DNA of 11,422 bases from JBBROS01 sp043748985 (lineage in GTDB: Bacteria; Pseudomonadota; Alphaproteobacteria; Acetobacterales; Acetobacteraceae): positions 1 to 11,422 of the forward strand of contig JAYVEG010000198.1 in the NCBI GenBank assembly GCA_043748985.1. The letters are read 5' to 3'. Position numbers and translations under genes: made by a program. This document shows positions 7,036 through 11,422 of this stretch, one piece after another. The notes beneath the pieces were generated by a model, which saw only the letters and a program-made list of their open reading frames with translations, was not told where the DNA came from and made no database searches. Every line of letters starts with the position of its first letter. Position 1 is the stretch's first letter.

Positions 7036-7196
7036 CGCATGTCCCTGTACCGGCGGGCCACCGGCCAGCATGATCGAACCGCGGCGACTTTCAGGTATGA
7101 AGGAGCGAACGTCCAGTGGTCCTGGAACGACTTGGCAACGCCGACGGGTTCACAACCTTGCCTTGCGTCACCGAACGTCACGGGATTCGGTCGGGG

Positions 7197-8966
7197 TCAA
7201 CCGGAAGGTCCTCCTCCGGCCCCGGGCGCATGCGGCTCCCACTCCGGAACTCCTTGGTCGCGGTGCAGCCGCAGCCGCTGCAAACCCATAGCGGCGAACA
7301 CTTGCTCCGCCCCGGCCTCGGCGCCGTCCTCGGGGAGCGCTGGGAGGCTCGCGGCCGCCTCCTGCATGAAGCGTCCCTCCAGCGCGGCGCCGACGTTCAG
7401 GTAGGCGCTTTCCCACCAGGCACGGATCCGGTCCCCAGCCTGTCTTAGCGCCGACGAGGACGGCAGACGGTTGCGCTTCAGGCGCCGGTTCACCATCCGG
7501 TGGGCGGGCATCAGGTTCCAGAGGTCGCCGCACGGCCATGCCGACCAGGGCAAGCAGTGGTCGATGTCCAGCGCCTCCACGGACAGCAGCCGTCCCGTCC
7601 AGACGCAATGCACGGGGTGCCCAGCCGCCAGCATCCCGATCGCGATCCGCCGGGGCAAGGCCACCTCCCGGGTCGGATCCGACCACGTCATGGCCGCGGC
7701 GGCGGCGGCCTCGTCGAAAGGCCGTCCCTGGCCTACGGCGTATCCTTTCATCAGCCGCGTCCACTCAAAGACGAGGGCGGGTTCTATCCAGCCCGCGAAT
7801 CGCCGCATGGCCCGCCACAACTCCAGGGGCACCCGCACCGCGCCGGCCGCTTCCAGGTAGGCCGCGTCCAGCACCAGGCGCTCCGGCGCCGGGCCTCGCC
7901 TGCCCCGCAAGGCGGGGAAGATGCGTTCCCCGCCCGGATAGGTCAGGTAGGTGGCGGGCATCCTGCCGACCGTGTCGGCCGCGTCCCAGACGGCGTCGTG
8001 GACGGCCGCGGACGCCTCGCGTCCAGAGCGGGCGCCGACCCGGAGATCTTGATGGGCCGCGGCGCCGTCCAGGAGGGCGCGGAAGCCCAGCCCGTCGGCG
8101 CCCCGGTTCGAGGGAGCCTGCGGCAGCCCCGCCCGGACAAGGGGCAAATAGAGGCGTAGCCAGTTCAGGGCCACGGCCCCCAGCGGCACCAGCACATGGC
8201 CGTCGCCGTCCTCCCAGGCCAGGCCGCCGCAGGAGTCTCCCGTCCGGCATAGCGCCCGCAGCAAACCGAGCTTGTATGTCGAATTTTTCTGGTCGTTAAG
8301 AATGAGGTGGCGCAGCAGCGGCAAGGCGCCCGTGCCGTCGTCAGGCAGCCGGAACGCGGCTTTGATCCAGGACACGTCGGATCGGCCCAGGGCGTCCTGG
8401 GCCGCCTCCACCCGGACGATCGCCATCCCGGCCGAGCGCGCCAGCGTCTCGACCTCCTCCAGCGAGGTGGCGTGCATGGCGCGCCCCGGCTCGGACGGGC
8501 CGCTGCGGAGCGTCATCGCCAGGATCCCTCCCGAGCGCAGCAGGGACGCGAGCTTCCGGAACGCCCGGAGCCGGTCGCCGGGTGCCACGTGCTGCCACAC
8601 CGCACTCAGGACGACGGCGTCGGCGGCGACGCCCAGGCGCAGCAGCCTGCCCAGCGACGGCAGGCGGTCGTCGAGCCATGTCACCCCGGCGTCGGGGTGC
8701 AGCTTCTGGGCGAGGGTGCGGAACGCGGCGAACGGTTCGACGGCGACGACTTCGTGGCCCAGGCTCGCGAGCCACGCCGCGTTCCTACCTGTGCCGGCAC
8801 CCACGTCGATGACGAGGCCCGGCCCGGACGGCAGCAGGTCGGCGAACCAGGCGCATCCCGCCCCGGGCGGCAAGGACTCGTAGGCCGCGGCCAGGCGCTC
8901 GGCGTTGGCGTCGTACCAGGCCACGACGGTGGACAGGTTTGGAAGCTGGGGCGGGTCGGTGGGCAT
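7197..8966 (-). CDS. class I SAM methyltransferase fused to HNH nuclease
   Basis: A 589-aa fusion. Residues about 12-205 form a Rossmann-type methyltransferase: motif I VIDVGAGTG (52-60), the SAM-ribose acidic residue in VAVEP (Glu77), and GGILAMTLR (147-154) as a later strand. There is no DPPY/NPPY motif, so it does not look like an adenine or N4-cytosine DNA methyltransferase. A helical middle region (LILNDQKNSTYKLGLLRAL at about 221-239) follows. The C-terminal HNH domain has CVWTG (454-458), DIDHCLPWS (467-474), DLWNLMP (481-487) and N-x3-K (493-497). Only one Cys is present where many HNH folds have CxxC. The ATG at 8966 is chosen because the conserved text starts just after it; a TTG at 9032 with GAGG upstream is possible, but the extra codons have poor GC bias. 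It follows the 136-aa gene on the same strand, probably in one operon. The target of either activity is unknown. Confidence 0.82.
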   Translation of the reverse strand: MPTDPPQLPNLSTVVAWYDANAERLAAAYESLPPGAGCAWFADLLPSGPGLVIDVGAGTGRNAAWLASLGHEVVAVEPFAAFRTLAQKLHPDAGVTWLDDRLPSLGRLLRLGVAADAVVLSAVWQHVAPGDRLRAFRKLASLLRSGGILAMTLRSGPSEPGRAMHATSLEEVETLARSAGMAIVRVEAAQDALGRSDVSWIKAAFRLPDDGTGALPLLRHLILNDQKNSTYKLGLLRALCRTGDSCGGLAWEDGDGHVLVPLGAVALNWLRLYLPLVRAGLPQAPSNRGADGLGFRALLDGAAAHQDLRVGARSGREASAAVHDAVWDAADTVGRMPATYLTYPGGERIFPALRGRRGPAPERLVLDAAYLEAAGAVRVPLELWRAMRRFAGWIEPALVFEWTRLMKGYAVGQGRPFDEAAAAAAMTWSDPTREVALPRRIAIGMLAAGHPVHCVWTGRLLSVEALDIDHCLPWSAWPCGDLWNLMPAHRMVNRRLKRNRLPSSSALRQAGDRIRAWWESAYLNVGAALEGRFMQEAAASLPALPEDGAEAGAEQVFAAMGLQRLRLHRDQGVPEWEPHAPGAGGGPSG

Positions 8967-9053
8967 GGGCGAAGGATGGGCCGCTTGGTTGCCGCGCTGG
9001 ACCCGGGCTGTTCGAGGGCGATCTTCGCTCAACCCGGCGCCCTCGGACGACAG

Positions 9054-9464
9054 CTACCGATCCACCCGCCTGCCGTCGGCCGTCATCCACATCCCATCGC
9101 TCAGGTAGATGTCCTCTCCGGACCCATCGATAGCAAACTCGTCGTAGATCCCCTTCATCTCGCGTGGGCACGAAACCTCCAGGTCGTCGAAGCCGAGCGA
9201 CATCAGGACGGTGTTCGCGACGTGCAGGACATCGGCGGCGCGCTCGAAGCTGGCTTCGACATAAAGCCTACCCGCCCGGTCCACTTTTCCGTCCCATTGC
9301 TTCCCTTGGTCCAGCAGGACGCTTCTCGTCGCGGCGAGGAGGCGACTCTGGTCGTGGAAGGGACGCAGCTCCCCCGTATCCTCGGCGGCGGTAGCGGTCA
9401 TGGACTTGAACGTGCCTCCCTCGGCGATGACCCGGAAAAACACGAAGCCCCCAGAAACACACAC
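9054..9464 (-). CDS. conserved-looking 136-aa protein of unknown function
   Basis: A small acidic soluble protein. Its central part (RLYVEASFERAADVLHVANTVLMSLGF) looks like an alpha/beta fold, followed by EVSCPREMKGIYDEFAI and DIYLSDGMWMT. I recognise no named family. The GTG at 9464 is chosen because AGGA (complement of 9471-9474) lies six bases before it. An ATG at 9401 would give 115 aa, but its GGGAGG is 13 bases away, too far for good initiation. The first few codons after the GTG are atypical, so the start is uncertain. The stop is 87 bases before the methyltransferase-HNH start (or 21 before its alternative TTG), so the two are probably co-transcribed. An accessory or regulatory role for that enzyme is inference only. 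Confidence 0.65.
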   Translation of the reverse strand: MCVSGGFVFFRVIAEGGTFKSMTATAAEDTGELRPFHDQSRLLAATRSVLLDQGKQWDGKVDRAGRLYVEASFERAADVLHVANTVLMSLGFDDLEVSCPREMKGIYDEFAIDGSGEDIYLSDGMWMTADGRRVDR

Positions 9465-9660
9465 TGCTCGTCCTGATCAGAGGAAAGCTTGCTGGATCGT
9501 ATAATGACTGCCACGGGGCGTCTCTTTCGGCGGTCAGGGAACCGCATCGTCTGGAGATTATCTCCCATGGAGCATCTTGGCCAGCGTCGGGTCGCCTCGG
9601 GTGTTCGCTGCTGCCGCGCACGCCGAAGCGGCCCCGGGGCCTCCGCATGTAGGACGCGCG

Positions 9661-9698
9661 CGCTCTACCCTGGTAGAGCGGCTGTATGCGAACAGCCG
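9661..9698 (+). promoter_or_regulatory. two overlapping palindromes enclosing the start codon of the split HNH gene
   Basis: A near-perfect 20-base palindrome, CGCTCTACC-ct-GGTAGAGCG (9661-9680), is followed immediately by a 7-bp stem, CGGCTGT (9679-9685) and ACAGCCG (9692-9698). The second stem's six-base loop begins with the ATG at 9686. The stems share two bases, so both full stems cannot form at once in the RNA. No clear Shine-Dalgarno site precedes the ATG. The first palindrome could be a repressor operator; the second could hide or present the start codon. Both roles are inference from the symmetry. The rest of the gap behind it (9465-9660) holds no gene I can support. Confidence 0.45.
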
Positions 9699-10687
9699 TC
9701 TGTAACTTCGGCTTGGAAAACTGGGCATGGCCGGAGTGCCTGCGCCGCGGCACGGTCATGGTGATCGACGATGTCCGGACCCATGACTTCTACCTGCCCG
9801 GCGACCGGGAAGGCTACATCCGCGCCGCCCAAACGCACCCGCGCGCGCCGGGTGGTCCCCCGGTGAACAGAGCCGTCGCGTCCCGCTGGTACGACCTGAA
9901 CACCCAACTCTTGGAGACCGACGGTGATCTTTGGCTGCATAAGGACGGCGACAGGCTTTGGTGGACGATTTCGACCGGAGCCGAGCCGTCCCACGAGGTC
10001 GTGGATGAGCCAAAGTCAAGATTCGGGGGGAAAGTCCGCGCTCACCTGTACCAGAAGCCCTTCACCGGCTAGTCGAACCGGAGCCTAACAGGCGCCGCCC
10101 TTCGCTGGGGAGCCATCCACCCCAAGGCCCAAGATTTCCTGGTAACCCAGGGCACGTTCATGACCCTCAGGCCCAATAACGCCCTTTACGCGCAAGTTAT
10201 GGTCGACGGGGGTGGTCTTTCGGACTGGCACAATCTTCCCGATTGGCAGGGCAAGCATGCCGCGGCAAGACGGCAGGCTGGGAAGGTCCTTGACGGCCGC
10301 GGGCGAACCATCGTCCGAATGGCCATGACCGTCATCGCTACGGTGGTCTCCAGCGGTTCGACCTCACTGGTCACCAAGAACGGCAAGGAGTTCCGTTTTC
10401 CTTCCCAGGGTGCCCTTGAGACACACATCGCCGAACTCACAGAGGCGAACCGGATGATCTGCGCCCTGACCGGCGTCCAGATGCAATTGGATGATGGGGA
10501 CGACGACGCCCTACGGGTCTCGCTGGACCGCATCGACAGCGACAGCCACTACGAGCGGGGAAATCTCCAACTGCTCTGCAAGTTCGCCAACCACTGGAAG
10601 AGTGATCAAGTCGATGCCGAGTTCCGGCGCCTCGTCGACCTAATCAGAAGTGTTGGACAAGGTGCCGCGGGCGAGATGACAGAGTAA
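9686..10687 (+). pseudogene. HNH-type nuclease gene interrupted by an in-frame TAG
   Basis: Two ORFs in the same frame, 9686-10072 (128 aa) and 10160-10687 (175 aa), are separated only by TAG at 10070-10072; the codons between continue as sensible protein. Read through, this is one protein of 333 codons. The N-terminal half has FYLPGDREGYIRAAQ, VASRWYDLNTQLLETDGDLW and LWWTIS. The join reads KPFTG-stop-SNRS, then LRWGAIHPKAQDFLVTQGTF. The C-terminal part is HNH-like: CALTG (259-263), SLDRIDSDSHYERGNLQLLC (279-298) and N-x2-K (FANHWK). In relatives as I remember them, the stop position is Trp within KP-x2-PWS, so TGG to TAG by one G-to-A change is likely. The C-terminal half could still be translated from the ATG at 10160, but no ribosome-binding site is obvious there. 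It is probably inactive unless the amber codon is suppressed. Confidence 0.72.
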
Positions 10688-10836
10688 TAAACCGCGGGAT
10701 ACAAGCGTCGTGCAACGAATGTTGTCGTTGGGCACTTGCGCAATACGTTCCGTCCGGGACACAAGTGACGCTGGGGACTGTGCCCGGGCATGCCCCCGAA
10801 CGTCAGCCTCCGACCATCTGTCCGGAGCAAGCACCG

Positions 10837-11406
10837 ATGCGCCTACACGGCGACCGCGTTCTCCTGTCCGCCTCGGACCTGAACACGTTCCTGGGCTGCC
10901 GCCACACCAGTGCGCTCTATTACCGCACGAGCATACTCGGCGAAAGCCTCGTGAAGGCGGCGGAGGACGAGACGCTGGCGCTGCTCCAGCGCCGTGGCGA
11001 CGAGCACGAGGCCGCCCATTTCAAGGCGCTCGCGGCCGCCGCGGCCGGGGAAGTGGTCCGGTTCGATCGGGGCGAGGTCGCGCCGGGGATGCGGCAGACA
11101 GAAGGGGCCATGCGGCGCGGTGCCCATCTCATCTTCAAGGCCGTGCTTTGGGACGGAGGCGGCTGGCACGGGTTCGCCGACTTGCTGGTCCGCTCCGGCA
11201 TCTCTTCGGAACTCGGCCCCTGGTCCTACGAGGTGCACGACACGAAGCTGGCGCGCTCCGTGAAAGCGAAGTTCGCCGTGCAGCTCGGCATCTACGCGGA
11301 CCTGATCGCCCGCGTCCAAGGGCGGCTCCCGCCTGCGATCAAGGTCGTCCTGGGAGACGGATCCGTCGCCTTGAGCTGCTGCCGGTTTGGTGGACACGCA
11401 GCTTAA
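10837..11406 (+). CDS. TM0106-type RecB-like nuclease, N-terminal part, apparently frameshifted
   Basis: The start of a PD-(D/E)XK nuclease of the TM0106 RecB-like group, whose members are usually much longer and often carry a helicase. Seen here are LLSASDLNTFLGCRH (9-23), GDEHE (54-58), HGFADLLVR (111-119, Asp115 as metal ligand), YEVHDTKLAR (131-140, with the D/E-x-K core) and QLGIYADL (149-156). The frame is family-like up to VVLGDGSV (170-177). It then changes to a short tail ending at TAA 11404-11406. The frame one base back continues from 11370 to the window edge with LELLPVWWTRSL and RRFD, a better match to the family. I infer a lost base near 11360-11372; the gene presumably runs on past the edge. 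The ATG is supported by GGAG (10824-10827) nine bases upstream. Bases 10688-10836 hold no gene. Confidence 0.8.
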   Translation: MRLHGDRVLLSASDLNTFLGCRHTSALYYRTSILGESLVKAAEDETLALLQRRGDEHEAAHFKALAAAAAGEVVRFDRGEVAPGMRQTEGAMRRGAHLIFKAVLWDGGGWHGFADLLVRSGISSELGPWSYEVHDTKLARSVKAKFAVQLGIYADLIARVQGRLPPAIKVVLGDGSVALSCCRFGGHAA

Positions 11407-11422
11407 GCCGACGCTTTGATCC

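Noticed and set aside
8307..9476. Plus-strand open frame of 389 codons opposite the methyltransferase-HNH gene
   Set aside because: It spans two clear minus-strand genes and their gap, and has no recognisable domain. This is the usual antisense artefact of GC-rich coding DNA.
9500..9505. Perfect TATAAT that could be a -10 promoter element for the split HNH gene
   Set aside because: No TTGACA-like hexamer lies 16-18 bases upstream, and it would leave a leader of about 180 bases, so I could not support it as a promoter.
9489..9764. Plus-strand 91-codon open frame between the divergent genes
   Set aside because: It has no ribosome-binding site and an Arg/Cys-rich product, overlaps the start of the better supported nuclease frame, and contains the palindromes.
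10781..10790. Ten-base palindrome TGCCCGGGCA upstream of the RecB-like gene
   Set aside because: Short GC palindromes are expected by chance at this base composition, and nothing else marks it as an operator.

Overview
The window is very GC-rich, with strong G/C bias at third codon positions in the convincing reading frames. Together with the look of several proteins, this suggests an alphaproteobacterium. Methylobacterium or a relative is my best guess, made from remembered family resemblance and not from a search. There are no rRNA, tRNA, CRISPR, transposase or phage structural genes. The content (nucleases, tiny ORFs, several broken genes) is typical of an accessory island or large plasmid.

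Layout. (1) 2-3456, plus strand. An FtsH-like AAA+/M41 metalloprotease is cut by the left edge and apparently frameshifted near base 270. It overlaps a calcineurin-like metallophosphoesterase by ATGA, which in turn overlaps the start of a DnaQ-like exonuclease whose body looks decayed. A 72-aa protein follows at a GTGA junction, then three very short ORFs, two of them again joined by ATGA overlaps. (2) 3505-4253, minus strand. A 98-aa unknown protein lies in locally lower-GC DNA, next to a small glycine-rich secreted protein. (3) 4350-5273, plus strand. An HNH endonuclease with an N-terminal domain that may be PUA-like is a candidate modification-dependent restriction enzyme. (4) 5335-9464, minus strand. 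In transcription order these are a 136-aa unknown protein, a 589-aa fusion of a class I methyltransferase to an HNH nuclease, and a 566-aa membrane/coiled-coil protein with a Cys-rich tail. (5) 9686-11422, plus strand. A second, unrelated HNH-type nuclease gene is split by an in-frame TAG that probably replaces a Trp codon. Palindromes surround its start codon. Last comes the N-terminal part of a TM0106-type RecB-like nuclease that appears frameshifted just before the right edge.

Interpretation. Three different HNH-type nucleases and a RecB-like nuclease lie within about 7 kb, suggesting a defence or mobile-element hotspot. Four genes (AAA protease, DnaQ-like, TAG-split HNH, RecB-like) look interrupted, so either the island is decaying or the assembly carries single-base errors; raw reads would decide. 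The best candidate for an undescribed system is the methyltransferase-HNH fusion with its 136-aa upstream partner. The best candidate for a known type of activity is the HNH protein at 4350-5273.
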